From NCBI GenBank assembly GCA_937859595.1, contig CALMAH010000011.1, positions 1 through 64,000 of the forward strand: a DNA stretch of 64,000 nt. The letters are read 5' to 3'. Below the pieces are notes generated by a model. It worked only from the letters and a program-made list of their open reading frames with translations, searched no databases and was not told the origin of the DNA. Numbering within the stretch: position 1 is the stretch's first letter; each line of letters opens with the position of its first letter. This stretch comes from an uncultured Acidobacteriota bacterium. Lineage in GTDB: Bacteria; Acidobacteriota; Blastocatellia; Pyrinomonadales; Pyrinomonadaceae. This document shows, piece by piece, positions 1 to 9,713 of this stretch. A program made the position numbers and the translations under genes.

Positions 1-257
1 GGGGGGCTGGGTCGTGTGCGAGCGGGCGTTGGCGCCCCGGGGCGGGATCCGGCCCCGCCATAGAACCCCTGGTGATGAAATTGCGCCTCGTCAAAACGCC
101 GCGTCTCATCTTCGGTGACGCTTGACGGCGCTTTTGGGAACTCCGCGGTCGAGTAGGGACTCTGGGGAGCGGTGTACTCGCCGACAGGTGCCGTTCGGGC
201 CTTTGCTTTTTTCGGAAATTCCGGATCAAGCGGATTTGTGTCAAATCTTTTCGGCAT
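1..257 (-). CDS. Hypothetical protein, N-terminal part (runs off window edge)
   Basis: An open frame starts at an ATG (257) and stays open to the window edge, giving about 85 residues. The product begins MPKRFDTNPLDPEF and is rich in Pro, Ala, Thr and Gly with no hydrophobic segment, so it looks like a disordered N-terminal region. The rest of the gene lies to the left and may hold a folded or membrane domain. The upstream Shine-Dalgarno is poor (AGGCTG). It lies downstream of the class A PBP gene on the same strand, but a hairpin at 338-368 separates them, so it probably has its own transcript. I do not recognise the family. Confidence 0.55.
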   Translation of the reverse strand, partial: MPKRFDTNPLDPEFPKKAKARTAPVGEYTAPQSPYSTAEFPKAPSSVTEDETRRFDEAQFHHQGFYGGAGSRPGAPTPARTRPSP

Positions 258-337
258 CGTCAGCCTAATAATACGATACTTCCGGGCGGTTTGTTCAAAA
301 TAACAGAATCGGTTCCCATCGATGCGATACAAACGGG

Positions 338-368
338 AAGGCCCGCCGAAGAAAGATCGACGGGCCTT
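338..368 (-). terminator. Hairpin terminator after the PBP1A gene
   Basis: A perfect 8-bp stem (AAGGCCCG / CGGGCCTT) encloses a 15-nt loop just past the stop of the minus-strand PBP gene. On the minus strand it is followed by CCCGTTTG, so the T-tract is weak. It probably marks the end of the mre-PBP transcript. Confidence 0.55.
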
Positions 369-475
369 GAACGGAATATGAACCCCCGATACACGTAATT
401 GGTATCCCCACCGATCGCCTGTCAGAAACTTTGCCAAAGTCACTCTTCAGGTGCGAAATGCTGCCCGGCCAACAT

Positions 476-3040
476 TCAGCCGTCCCCTTTCTTGCCTTTT
501 CTGCGAGTGCCCTCTTGTGGTGTGGGCTGGGGAGTAGGCGTTATGCGAGGTGTCGCCTGAGGCAGCGGCCGCTGAACAGGAGGCGGAGGCTCGGATGGCC
601 TCGGCTTTTGCTCGTCGCCGCCTCCAGTACGGCCCGGTTCGGTGCCGGTTCCCTGTGGCGTGTCAGTTCCTGAACCTGTACCCTCCTCGGTCGCTGAGGT
701 TGTCGCTCCGGAACGAGCCGCAAGCAGGTCGGCACGAGCAAGCTTCTCAAGCTCTTCGCGTTTATTCCGTTCCATCAGCGCACGTATCTCAGGCGGCATT
801 GGAGGCGCCGAAGGGAAGGTCTCTCGCGGTTTGTCTTTCATGAACGGATTCATAAAAGCGTTGAAGATCGGCAGTGCGGTGCCGCCGCCGGTCATCCCAC
901 GCCCGAGCGATTCTTTTCTGAGCGGATTTCCCATCCATACCCCGGTGACAAAGGTTGGTGTAAACCCAACGAACCAAACGTCGGTGTGCTTGTTAACCGT
1001 TCCGGTCTTTCCGGCCAGGGGATGTCCGGCCGCGCTGGCTCCTGGTGCGGTCCCACCGCCGGACGTGACGCCGCGCATCATGTCAACCATAGTAAGTGCA
1101 ACATATTCGCTTGTTACACGTGAACTTGCACCTTCAGATTCTTCAAGGAGAGTGCCATCGCGGCTGTAAACCTTTCGGATAAGGTGCGGATTGGCCCTAA
1201 CACCTCTGTTAGGAAAGGCTCCATATGCCGCAACCATCTCCAGAAGTGACACCTCGCTCGCACCAAGGGCGGACGGCAAGCTCGGCGCCATCGGATTGGT
1301 AATTCCGAAACGACGAACCATCTGGCCGCCGGACTGGATCCCCACCTGATCGAGGAGATGAACCGCTGCCAGGTTGTACGATTTAGCCAAGGCGACACGC
1401 ATCGGAACATTAGGATGGCTAGGTGAGCCGTCATAGTTTGAAGGCTGCCAGCCACCCCGCTTGATCGGGGCCCCACTTACGATCATGTCCGGCGTCATTC
1501 CGTCTTCGACGGCCGCGGTGTAGATAAACGGCTTATAGGCCGAACCTGTCTGACGAAGTCCCTGGGTGGCGTTATTGAATCTATTGGTGTGAAAATCATA
1601 GCCACCGACCATTGCGACGATCTCACCGTTCTTGGAATTGATGCAGACGATAGCTGCCTGGATCTCCGGCACCTGAGACAGTTCGACCTCAAGTACGTGA
1701 TTCTGGTTATCGACCTTTTTTATATGGAATTCCGCCAGGTATCCGGGTTTTAGCTCGTCTTTCGGACGCTTTCCGCTGCGTCCCATATTCTTTGGCCCGA
1801 CAACCGCCCGGTAACGGCCAAACCGGACACCTACCTCATCCGCATTCCTGTTTGACTCAACGACGAGCCCCTTTATGTAATCGCCTTCTTCGTAAACATC
1901 GCCGTGCCAATCGGCGTGTTTGTAAGTACTCAGTGCACGTCTTATGTCCGTTTCATCTGTTAGCGGCTCGCCGTCATGATCAACTAGGATGTTCTGATAA
2001 TCTGACCGCCATTTTCGGTTTCGATCAAAGGCACGGAGCCTTTCACGGATCACCTTTGTTGCGATCTCCTGGGCTTCGACGTTGATAGTGGTATAGACCT
2101 TTAGGCCACCCTGAGCGACGCGAGTCGTATATTTGTTTTCGAGATAACGGCGAACCTCTTCGACCGGGTAGTCCCAAGCAGTCGATTTCGGCAACGCCTG
2201 ATAGTAGGCGGTATCAGCCAACTTGATCGGGCGCGATTTCGCAGACTCGATCTCAGCGGCAGGATATTTTTCAGGGAAATACTTGCCCATCTGATCGAGC
2301 ACAATATTTCGCCGCATCAGCGCCCGCTGCATATTGCGTGTCGGCGAATATTCGGGCGACTTTGGAATAGCGGCGAGCAGAGCTGACTCTTCGAGATTCA
2401 ACTCGCTGAGCGATTTGCCGAAATATGTCCTCGCCCCGGCCTCAAATCCGTAGGCACCGGCGCCGAGGAAAACATAGTTCATATACATCTCCAGAATCTG
2501 ACGCTTTGTGTAGAAGCGTTCTATCTGGAGGGCGACCATCCATTCGTTCACTTTTCGGGTATAGGTCTGGTCCTTGTAAAGAAACAAGTTCTTGGCAAGC
2601 TGCTGAGTGATGGTAGATGCACCCTCGACTCGGCCTGTCGTGAAATTCTTATAAACAGCTCCGACAATACGATAGGGGTCTATACCTATGTGGTCGTAAT
2701 AGCGGAAATCTTCTATCGCGATCAACGCATCCTCGACCTTTTGCGGTATGTCTTTCTCTTTTATTGGGATTCGCTTTTCGATCGCGAACTCCGCGAGAAC
2801 AGTTTCGCCGTCGTCCGCATAAATGGTGGTCACCTGCGGCGGACGATAGGTTGCGAGGGCTGAGACCTCGACTGAGTAACGAGAATTATTAAGGTAATAG
2901 GAAAGAAGAAGCCCGGTCAGGGCACCCGCAGACAACGCCAGGACCAACGAAGATATGAACCAAGCCGTTTTGGCAAGCAGGCGTTTGCCTCTGCCAATAG
3001 AACCGACCTCTTTCTCTACGATCCTTCTTTCTCTAGCCAT
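476..3040 (-). CDS. mrcA: Class A penicillin-binding protein (PBP1A type, bifunctional)
   Basis: Bifunctional peptidoglycan synthase at the outer face of the inner membrane; it polymerises lipid II and cross-links stem peptides. One membrane segment lies at about residues 27-49. The GT51 domain shows the catalytic Glu in EDFRYYDH (E110), GASTITQQLAKN and RKVNEW...KRQILEMYMN. The transpeptidase domain has SAYK (serine near 500), SYN (near 551) and KTGT (near 677). The last 75 or so residues are a Thr/Gly/Pro/Glu-rich low-complexity tail typical of periplasmic linkers. Length (854 aa) is normal. ATG 3040 has TGGAGAAG upstream. It lies 21 bp after rodA, so it is probably the last gene of the shape operon. 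Confidence 0.95.
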   Translation of the reverse strand: MARERRIVEKEVGSIGRGKRLLAKTAWFISSLVLALSAGALTGLLLSYYLNNSRYSVEVSALATYRPPQVTTIYADDGETVLAEFAIEKRIPIKEKDIPQKVEDALIAIEDFRYYDHIGIDPYRIVGAVYKNFTTGRVEGASTITQQLAKNLFLYKDQTYTRKVNEWMVALQIERFYTKRQILEMYMNYVFLGAGAYGFEAGARTYFGKSLSELNLEESALLAAIPKSPEYSPTRNMQRALMRRNIVLDQMGKYFPEKYPAAEIESAKSRPIKLADTAYYQALPKSTAWDYPVEEVRRYLENKYTTRVAQGGLKVYTTINVEAQEIATKVIRERLRAFDRNRKWRSDYQNILVDHDGEPLTDETDIRRALSTYKHADWHGDVYEEGDYIKGLVVESNRNADEVGVRFGRYRAVVGPKNMGRSGKRPKDELKPGYLAEFHIKKVDNQNHVLEVELSQVPEIQAAIVCINSKNGEIVAMVGGYDFHTNRFNNATQGLRQTGSAYKPFIYTAAVEDGMTPDMIVSGAPIKRGGWQPSNYDGSPSHPNVPMRVALAKSYNLAAVHLLDQVGIQSGGQMVRRFGITNPMAPSLPSALGASEVSLLEMVAAYGAFPNRGVRANPHLIRKVYSRDGTLLEESEGASSRVTSEYVALTMVDMMRGVTSGGGTAPGASAAGHPLAGKTGTVNKHTDVWFVGFTPTFVTGVWMGNPLRKESLGRGMTGGGTALPIFNAFMNPFMKDKPRETFPSAPPMPPEIRALMERNKREELEKLARADLLAARSGATTSATEEGTGSGTDTPQGTGTEPGRTGGGDEQKPRPSEPPPPVQRPLPQATPRITPTPQPTPQEGTRRKGKKGDG

Positions 3041-3061
3041 AATACTTCTCCAGATCGAAAA

Positions 3062-4177
3062 CTAATTCACAAACCGGCGCATCCTTATGCTAACTACAAA
3101 ACCGATAGCGATAAACGTGGCCAATATCGCCGAGAGTCCGGAACTCATCAACGGCAGCGGCACACCGATGACCGGAAGAATGCCCAGCGTCATCCCGATA
3201 TTCATAAATATCTGAAACGCCAGGGCCGTAGCTATAGCCATTATAACAAGCATTCCAGACCGTTCGTTAGCCTCTCTTGCCCCGGAGATCAACCGCGACA
3301 GCAAGAGCGCATAGGCAAGAAGCAGCGATATGCAGCCGATAAAACCTGTATTTTCTGCAGTTACGGCAAAAATGAAGTCCGTATGGGGCTCGGGCAAAAA
3401 TCGGAGCACGCTCTGGGATGTATCGCTATCACCGCGGATTCCGGCCAGGCCTCCCTTTCCGACCGTGATCATCGACTGCACGGTGTGATATCCGAATCCG
3501 CGTGGGTCAACGCTTTCCGGGTCGAGAATGGCCATTATGCGCTGCTGCTGGTAAAGCTTGATGAACCCTGTCTCTACGCCGATATAGTAGGCAGAAGGGA
3601 TAAGAATAACGGCGGCCAGTACCGCAGTCACCACATAACGGATCTTCACTGCCGACAAAAACAGAACGGCTGCGAGGATCGGGAGATAGGTTATCGCCTG
3701 GCCCATATCCTCGATGAGTATAAGAATAACGGGCCCCATCAGGATCGCTGTTCCGATGATCAATTCGCGAACGGTAAGAGCTGTGCCCTTTCTTGCCCCG
3801 AAATATTTGGCAAGCATCAAAACCGTGGGGATCTTTGCAAATTCGGACGGCTGGAACTGGCCGATCACTGGGAGCCAAAGCCAAGCCTTTTGCCCATTTA
3901 CCTCTACCCCGAGCGGGGTCAGGACGAGCAGAAGAAGTGAAAGCCCGACGACATAAAAGAAAGGAGCCGCGTCGATGATCCTGCGATAATCGGAAAACGC
4001 CACGACAAAGAATGCGACAAGGGCAATTGCCAACCCAATGATCTGTTTTGACCAGAAGTTGGCATGCGGCAAGGCATTGTAAATTTGCCAGATACCGAAG
4101 ACAGCTATAGCGACCGCCAACAAAGACGTCAGCCAATCAAAATCCCGAAGGTCACGTTTCTCGATTATCGCTACCAT
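3062..4177 (-). CDS. rodA: Rod-shape SEDS glycosyltransferase RodA
   Basis: RodA polymerises lipid II into glycan strands and works with the monofunctional transpeptidase PBP2 in the elongasome. The 371-residue protein is almost entirely membrane-spanning, with about ten segments. SEDS-family hallmarks are visible, including FQPSEFAKI in the first half and, near the C-terminus, GVPLPLMSSGLS. It starts 24 bp after the PBP2 gene, and the RodA-PBP2 pairing supports RodA rather than FtsW. No truncation is visible. Confidence 0.95.
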   Translation of the reverse strand: MVAIIEKRDLRDFDWLTSLLAVAIAVFGIWQIYNALPHANFWSKQIIGLAIALVAFFVVAFSDYRRIIDAAPFFYVVGLSLLLLVLTPLGVEVNGQKAWLWLPVIGQFQPSEFAKIPTVLMLAKYFGARKGTALTVRELIIGTAILMGPVILILIEDMGQAITYLPILAAVLFLSAVKIRYVVTAVLAAVILIPSAYYIGVETGFIKLYQQQRIMAILDPESVDPRGFGYHTVQSMITVGKGGLAGIRGDSDTSQSVLRFLPEPHTDFIFAVTAENTGFIGCISLLLAYALLLSRLISGAREANERSGMLVIMAIATALAFQIFMNIGMTLGILPVIGVPLPLMSSGLSAILATFIAIGFVVSIRMRRFVN

Positions 4178-4201
4178 CGAATCGGCCCGATCCGGGCTGT
4201 C

Positions 4202-6064
4202 CTATCTCCTCGCCATCTCGTCCGGCTGAGGGGTATTCGGCCGGCGTGCGGCGATATACGCCTCGTAAACACCCTTTGCCGCCGGAGCCGCGTGGCTGCC
4301 GCCAAAGCCAACGTTCTCAATTAGGGCCAGAACGGCGATCTCGGGCTTATATGCCGGAGCAAAGCTGACGAACCAAGCATGATCCTTGATCGGTGAACCA
4401 GTCGGCGACACCTGTGCCGTACCCGTCTTCCCGCCGACGTCGAAGCCGGGGATCTGGCTTCCGCGTGCGGTCCCTCCGCCATTTACCGCCGCCCATAGTC
4501 CTCCGACTATCAGTTCCTCTTCGTCCGGCGACAGCTTGATCACCTTTGGTTCGGGTCGCTGGAATCCAAAACCGGGCCTTGCCCCGAAATGCGGCGTTGC
4601 GCTAATCGGCCTGAATTCCTTAAGAAAATGGGGAACGTACATGTTTCCATGAGCCGCAACCGCCGCAAACGACCGGAGCAACGAGATCGGCGTCACAACA
4701 ACCGTGTCCTGTCCTATTCCGGCATAGATCGTGCGGATGTCGCTCCATCGGCCCTCGCGTTTTTCAACTATCGGCTTCCAGCTTTTCGGGGTCTGGCTGA
4801 CGCGTTCGTTAGGTATGTCGATGCCGGTCTGGCGGTCGAACTCCAGGGTCTCTATCATTTCGATCAGCCCCTCGATCTTCATTTTAAGAGCAAGCCGATA
4901 GTAATATCCGTTGCAGGAACGCGAGATCGCGGGGCCAAGCGTCGGTGAGCCGTGGCTCCCCATACAGCGGGTGAACTTATTGCCGAGCATGATGCCGCCG
5001 CCACAGGCAAGCGATGAATTTTGTACCGAGATCGCTCCCGTTTGGAGGCCGCCGACAGACATCGGTATCTTCCAGGTCGAACCCGGTGGGTATCGACCCT
5101 GTGTCGCTCGGTTATAGAGCGGACGTTCGGGATCCTGCCAGTATTCCGAGATCTGCTTGCGGCCTTCGCGCGTCTTGCTGCCCTGCACGAAAACGTTCGG
5201 ATCGAACGACGGCAACGATGCAAGCGCCAGCATTTCGCCGTTGTTTGGATCCATTGCGATGATAGTACCGCGCTTCGTAACGGAGGCGGCAAGCTGCGCT
5301 TCGGCGGCCATCTGTACTTCGAGATCGATGGTGGAGATCAGGTCCTGGCCGGCTTGCGGCGGGACAACCTCTATCTCGCTTTGAATTCGGCCGCGGCTGT
5401 CAACAATGACCTTTCGATATCCGGGTCTTCCACGAAGGAATTCGTCGTAATACTCCTCCAGCCCACCTTTACCGACAATGTCGCCAGGCCGCATCGAAGA
5501 CCAACGCTCCGTCTCCAACTGTTTCGGGCTGACTTCCCCTACATAGCCCAGAAAATGGGCCATGGCCGTGCCGTGAGGATAAAACCTCTGCGGCTGCAAC
5601 TCGATCCGAAGCTCAGGATACTCAAGCGAATGGCCCTCTACCCAGGCGATGTCCTGCATAGAGGCGTTGTCTTTGAGGACCAGTGTCTCGAAATCGTTCT
5701 GGCCCTTTAGCTGCTTAAGCCGATCTGATATGACCTGCGGTTCAAGATTCAAGCCGGCGGCGTATTCGAATATGCGATCGTCTTCCGGGTCCATCTTTCT
5801 CATCGGCTCATTTGAGATGACGACATTAAAGGTTGGACGTGAATCGACGAGGATGGTTCCGTTGCGGTCAAAGATCGCTCCCCGCGGAGCAGGAATGGAT
5901 ATCAGCCGAATACGCTGGTTCTCCGCCCGCTGTTCGTAATAGTCGCCCTTAACGATCTGAAGATCGTATAGCCGGACGCCAAGCAAGGTCAGAAGGATGA
6001 ACGCGACAATGTGTATCGTTGCGATCCGTGCCCCCGTATTCTGTGCCTGGTCTCTAAGCTTCAT
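4202..6064 (-). CDS. mrdA: Penicillin-binding protein 2 (elongasome transpeptidase)
   Basis: Class B PBP that cross-links new side-wall peptidoglycan made by RodA. An N-terminal membrane anchor (about residues 17-34) is followed by the dimerisation/pedestal region and the transpeptidase domain. Active-site motifs are STWK (nucleophile Ser near 329), SCN in ISRSCNGYY, and KTGT near 546. Length 620 fits PBP2. It lies 5 bp after mreD and 24 bp before rodA, the standard mreBCD-mrdA-rodA order. Confidence 0.96.
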   Translation of the reverse strand: MKLRDQAQNTGARIATIHIVAFILLTLLGVRLYDLQIVKGDYYEQRAENQRIRLISIPAPRGAIFDRNGTILVDSRPTFNVVISNEPMRKMDPEDDRIFEYAAGLNLEPQVISDRLKQLKGQNDFETLVLKDNASMQDIAWVEGHSLEYPELRIELQPQRFYPHGTAMAHFLGYVGEVSPKQLETERWSSMRPGDIVGKGGLEEYYDEFLRGRPGYRKVIVDSRGRIQSEIEVVPPQAGQDLISTIDLEVQMAAEAQLAASVTKRGTIIAMDPNNGEMLALASLPSFDPNVFVQGSKTREGRKQISEYWQDPERPLYNRATQGRYPPGSTWKIPMSVGGLQTGAISVQNSSLACGGGIMLGNKFTRCMGSHGSPTLGPAISRSCNGYYYRLALKMKIEGLIEMIETLEFDRQTGIDIPNERVSQTPKSWKPIVEKREGRWSDIRTIYAGIGQDTVVVTPISLLRSFAAVAAHGNMYVPHFLKEFRPISATPHFGARPGFGFQRPEPKVIKLSPDEEELIVGGLWAAVNGGGTARGSQIPGFDVGGKTGTAQVSPTGSPIKDHAWFVSFAPAYKPEIAVLALIENVGFGGSHAAPAAKGVYEAYIAARRPNTPQPDEMARR

Positions 6065-6069
6065 CTTGT

Positions 6070-6615
6070 CTATTTACTGAGTTTTATCGGGTTTCGCCGA
6101 CGCGAGGAGCGTCGAGCAGACAATGATTCCCGGCGTCGGCCCCGGGTCCGTTCCGAGAAAGAAAATTCCAACATAATGTAGATAAGCGTTCCCGCTACGG
6201 TCGTTCCGATTAGCGAGTAGGCGATTGTCGTGCCTACCGGGACATTGGGCTGCTGGCCAAGGAGGCTGTGGACCCCAAAATAGACCAGATCATCGACGAT
6301 ACACGCTGCCGCTATGACGGGAATACGCAATAAAAGGTTGTCCAGATAGACCCTTCTGGCTATCTCGGAAACGAGATAGGCAACCAACGTTTTTGAGAAG
6401 GCGCTTGCCCCAAGAAGTCCGCCGCTAAGAGCATCCACCGCCAGGCCCGCAAGAGTGCCGTAAATGATGGCCCGGATGGCATTTCGTTGGAGAGCGGCAT
6501 AAACGATCACGATCAGCGTGAAATCAACGTATGCCATAGGTTCGGCAACGTTTCGCATCGTCCACTGAAGGAGGACCGCGATGATCAGTGCGACCGTGAT
6601 CTTAACCTGTTCCAT
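6070..6615 (-). CDS. mreD: Rod shape-determining membrane protein MreD
   Basis: Small integral membrane protein (181 aa, about five segments) that links MreB and MreC to the wall synthases. The sequence diverges fast in this family, so the call rests on size, topology (an alternating hydrophobic profile such as GTLAGLAVDALSG followed by further helices) and position between mreC and mrdA. The C-terminal 25 residues are very Arg/Ser-rich and probably cytoplasmic. Confidence 0.9.
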   Translation of the reverse strand: MEQVKITVALIIAVLLQWTMRNVAEPMAYVDFTLIVIVYAALQRNAIRAIIYGTLAGLAVDALSGGLLGASAFSKTLVAYLVSEIARRVYLDNLLLRIPVIAAACIVDDLVYFGVHSLLGQQPNVPVGTTIAYSLIGTTVAGTLIYIMLEFSFSERTRGRRRESLSARRSSRRRNPIKLSK

Positions 6616-6646
6616 GTACTGGTCTTAAACTGCCGGCGACGTATTG

Positions 6647-7540
6647 TTACCGCCTGCCCTTTTCTACATTTGGAAGCGCTCGTTCAAACTCCGGTTTCTT
6701 GGGAGGCTCATAGAGAAGGATAGCGAGTTCCTGCATCGATTCGAGCTTAGATCCCGGCCGTACAAGTATCACGTGCGGCGTAGTAGCCGAACCGGACCTC
6801 ACCTCAACCACCTCCCCGACCCTAAGGCCGGCCGGATAAATGCCGTCCTGACCCGTGGTATATACGATCTGCCCGGGTTGGACCTCAACGCTTCCGGAAA
6901 CGTATCGCATCTCAAGAAGGTCGCTTTTACTTGTGCCTGTCACAACGCCGAGGGCATTTGACTCACCGACCTCTCCCACTATCGCACCGACGCCCGATTT
7001 GTCGCGAGTGATCAGATCTACCTGTGACGTAAGCGGCCCGACTGCCGTTACCCTGCCAACGATCCCGCCGCTTGAGACCACGGGCATATTCAGGTTCACG
7101 CCGTCCAGGCTGCCGCGATCGACAATTGCAGAATCAAACCAGATCGAGGGATCACGCCCAATGATCCGTGTCGGCAATATCCTGTATTTGCTCTCTTCCC
7201 GTAGGCCAAGAAGCTTTCTCAGCCGTTCGTTCTCGGTTGCGAGGTCGCGGGTGCCCTCCAGTTCCACTTCAAGCTCCTGTATCCGCTGCCTTAATTCTTC
7301 GTTCTCGGTCTGTGCAGTTCGGAGAGTGGCAATAGAAGAAAAATAGTTCATGACCGAAGAGGTGACGGTGGTAACCGGCGACTGAACAAAGTCGGCGACC
7401 GTCTGTGTCCATACACGAATAACGCGTTGGCCGCCGTCCACTCTTGCGTCAAAAGCCATCAGAACGAAATTGAGCAGCAGCAGGGCAATAACCAGCCACG
7501 GCGTCAATCTCCATACTTCCTGTTGACTTCGTTCAACCAT
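6647..7540 (-). CDS. mreC: Rod shape-determining protein MreC
   Basis: Periplasmic scaffold of the elongasome. One N-terminal membrane helix (about residues 15-30) is followed by a coiled coil (about 70-110, heptad-like TENEELRQRIQELEVELEG) and a beta-rich C-terminal MreC domain with IGRDPSIWFDSAIVDRGS and NMPVVSSGGIVGRV. Length 297 is typical. It lies 76 bp after mreB and 31 bp before mreD. Confidence 0.95.
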   Translation of the reverse strand: MVERSQQEVWRLTPWLVIALLLLNFVLMAFDARVDGGQRVIRVWTQTVADFVQSPVTTVTSSVMNYFSSIATLRTAQTENEELRQRIQELEVELEGTRDLATENERLRKLLGLREESKYRILPTRIIGRDPSIWFDSAIVDRGSLDGVNLNMPVVSSGGIVGRVTAVGPLTSQVDLITRDKSGVGAIVGEVGESNALGVVTGTSKSDLLEMRYVSGSVEVQPGQIVYTTGQDGIYPAGLRVGEVVEVRSGSATTPHVILVRPGSKLESMQELAILLYEPPKKPEFERALPNVEKGRR

Positions 7541-7616
7541 TTCAATGAGGGATCAAGGATGAAACTGCTGGGGTGGTGTGCTCATTCGTTCCTTTGTTTT
7601 CATCACTTGACCTTGT

Positions 7617-8663
7617 CTAGCTTCCGGTTATCAGTGAATTGTCCCACTTAACCCGCTTGAGGAGTTCGAAATCCGAGAGCATTTTGCCGGTCCCGAGCAC
7701 GACGGATGAGAGCGGATCGTCGGCAATGACCACCGGCAGTCCCGTCTCGATGGTAAGCCGCTTGTCAAGGTTCTTTAGCAGAGCACCGCCGCCAGTGAGC
7801 ACAATGCCGCGTTCGACAATGTCTGCCGAAAGCTCAGGCGGAGTTCGCTCCAGAGCTACGCGAACCGCATTGATTATAGTCGACACTGCGTCTGAGAGGG
7901 CCTCGCGGACTTCCTCGTCCGTCATCGTGATCGTTTTCGGAATACCTTCGATCAGGTTGCGGCCGCGGACGTCCATCGAGAGCGGCTCATCAAGCGGAAA
8001 CGCACTTCCAAGCGCGATCTTGATGGCTTCGGCCGTTCGTTCACCGATGAGGAGATTGTATTTCCTTTTGATATACTGCGTGATCGAATCGTCCATCTCG
8101 TTGCCCGCAACACGAACGGCACGCGAATATACGATGCCCGAAAGCGATATCACGGCGATGTCCGTGGTTCCGCCGCCGATATCGACCACCATGTTGCCGT
8201 GCGGTTCGGTTATCGGCAGGCCTGCACCGATAGCCGCCGCCATTGCTTCTTCGACGAGATAGACCTCCGAGGCCTTGGCCCGGTATGCTGAGTCCTCAAC
8301 TGCCCGGCGCTCGACCTGGGTTATTTCCGAAGGAATGCCGATAACCACCCTCGGACGGACCCACGACTTTCCGTTGTGAGCCTTACGGATAAAATGCTGA
8401 AGCATCTTTTCCGTTACCTCGAAATTGGCGATGACGCCGTCTTTCATAGGGCGGATCGCAACAATGTTACCCGGAGTGCGTCCTAGCATCTCCTTTGCAT
8501 CGCGGCCTACTGCCTCTACCTGGTTCGTCACCTTGTTTATTGCAACAATGGAAGGCTCTGAGACCACAATGCCGCGTCCCTTTGCATAAACAAGGGTGTT
8601 AGCCGTGCCAAGATCAATGGCCAGGTCGCTCGAAAATAGACTGAAAAGTGATTTTAATGCCAT
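7617..8663 (-). CDS. mreB: Actin-like cell-shape protein MreB
   Basis: Bacterial actin that forms short membrane-bound filaments and guides side-wall synthesis. Phosphate-binding motifs [10 protein letters not shown] (residues 17-26) and [13 protein letters not shown], and the adenosine motif [11 protein letters not shown], are intact. At 348 aa it is full length. It is the first gene of the minus-strand shape operon. ATG 8663 has no strong Shine-Dalgarno. Two small inverted repeats lie just upstream. Confidence 0.97.
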   Translation of the reverse strand: MALKSLFSLFSSDLAIDLGTANTLVYAKGRGIVVSEPSIVAINKVTNQVEAVGRDAKEMLGRTPGNIVAIRPMKDGVIANFEVTEKMLQHFIRKAHNGKSWVRPRVVIGIPSEITQVERRAVEDSAYRAKASEVYLVEEAMAAAIGAGLPITEPHGNMVVDIGGGTTDIAVISLSGIVYSRAVRVAGNEMDDSITQYIKRKYNLLIGERTAEAIKIALGSAFPLDEPLSMDVRGRNLIEGIPKTITMTDEEVREALSDAVSTIINAVRVALERTPPELSADIVERGIVLTGGGALLKNLDKRLTIETGLPVVIADDPLSSVVLGTGKMLSDFELLKRVKWDNSLITGS

Positions 8664-8675
8664 TTTAAGTTACAT

Positions 8676-8720
8676 CTTTGGGCCAAAGCCCTTTTTCAAA
8701 TTAGATCTGATTGTTTGAAA
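8676..8720. promoter_or_regulatory. Two inverted repeats in the mreB leader
   Basis: CTTTGG-G-CCAAAG (8676-8688) and TTTCAAA...TTTGAAA (8694-8720) lie just upstream of the mreB start. They could be operator or mRNA structures controlling the shape operon. No convincing -35/-10 pair was identified, so the role is inference. Confidence 0.3.
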
Positions 8721-8902
8721 GTACCGGCGCCGCCCCAAAACACCGAAAAAAGGTAAGATTTCAGAAGTGACTAAGCCCCCAAACGCCTAACCCGTTAGCA
8801 TACACCCTTTCGGTGTCCTATTTCCAATGGAAACAAGGGGTCTTGCGAGTTTTTTTGCAGGATCTGCCTTGGCAGGCGGAGATTTTCGCCGGTGGCGTCT
8901 CG

Positions 8903-9613
8903 TCAGGAAGCGCCGGGAAAAGGCTCCTGGGCAGATCGTTCGTCCGTCACAAAACTAAACGGAAGCCACTCGCCCCTCCAATTGTAATACTCAGTAGCGG
9001 CGAACCGCTTCTTGTAGTCGTAGAACGATCGGCCCGAGTATGAATACCCGAGATAATAATGCTGCAGCCCTAACGCGCTACCAAATTCCATCTCTTTGAG
9101 CAACGTGAAGATCCCCAACCCGCGGGCGGCAACCTCAGGATCGAACATTCCATAGATCCCGGAAGCGGAAGAAGTCCCAACATCGAAATAGCTTTCAGCC
9201 ACGAGACGGTCAGCATCAAAAACACTAATTTGCCGCGTATCACAGGGGGCCAGACGAAACGATGCCGGGACAAAGTTCAGGATCGAGCCAGGCGTCGACT
9301 CGACAAATCGTTCCTTATGTTTTTGGAATAGATCCTCTGCGGCGGAAGTGATCCGCAATGGCCCTACCTCGATCCTCAGGTCCGCATTTCGCCGAAGATT
9401 ACGCCGCTGGCTTTTTGAAAGGACCAGATCAGAAAGTCGGATACGGAGGGGTGTCACGAGACGGATCTCGTCACGGTGCATTGCGAGATTGTAGCGAAAA
9501 AAATAACTGCCGAAATGACGCCAGCCGTCGGCCAAGAGTTTATCCAAGCCGTCCGGTGTCACATGGTTAGCGAAGAACTCCTCCGTGATGTAACTGAAGC
9601 GGGCATCGAGCAT
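8903..9613 (-). CDS. Arginyl/leucyl-tRNA-protein transferase-like protein (ATE/Bpt family)
   Basis: Matches the ATE family, which moves an amino acid from aminoacyl-tRNA to protein N-termini for N-end-rule decay. Visible family features are GWRHFGSYFFRYN, SKSQRRNLRRN (family SRSQRR-type motif), a GNAT-like C-terminal domain and HYYLGYSYSGRSFYDYKKRF near the end. The usual Cys pair after the RxFG segment is absent (family C..C reads NLAMHRDEI here). The frame stays open for 22 codons upstream of ATG 9613 and reads a plausible family N-terminus including a Cys, but contains no ATG, GTG or TTG. The start may therefore be unusual or the N-terminus eroded. Substrate specificity is not predicted. 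Confidence 0.75.
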   Translation of the reverse strand: MLDARFSYITEEFFANHVTPDGLDKLLADGWRHFGSYFFRYNLAMHRDEIRLVTPLRIRLSDLVLSKSQRRNLRRNADLRIEVGPLRITSAAEDLFQKHKERFVESTPGSILNFVPASFRLAPCDTRQISVFDADRLVAESYFDVGTSSASGIYGMFDPEVAARGLGIFTLLKEMEFGSALGLQHYYLGYSYSGRSFYDYKKRFAATEYYNWRGEWLPFSFVTDERSAQEPFPGAS

Positions 9614-9713
9614 TGTACATTCGGGCGAGAGTACGGGCCCGGAAGTGAAGCCGATTGCCGCGCATTCGATCGTCTCTGATCAATATCCTGCGGCAAAGCA
9701 CTTCAGACATGGA

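Noticed and set aside
3383-3940. Long antisense open frame over rodA
   Set aside because: It lies opposite a clear RodA and has no motif, start signal or sensible composition.
5021-5710. 229-codon frame opposite PBP2
   Set aside because: Shadow of the PBP2 codon pattern; the reverse strand carries all active-site motifs.
8845-8885. Hairpin near CTGCCTTGGCAG as terminator of the ATE-like gene
   Set aside because: Five-base stem without a T-tract on either strand.
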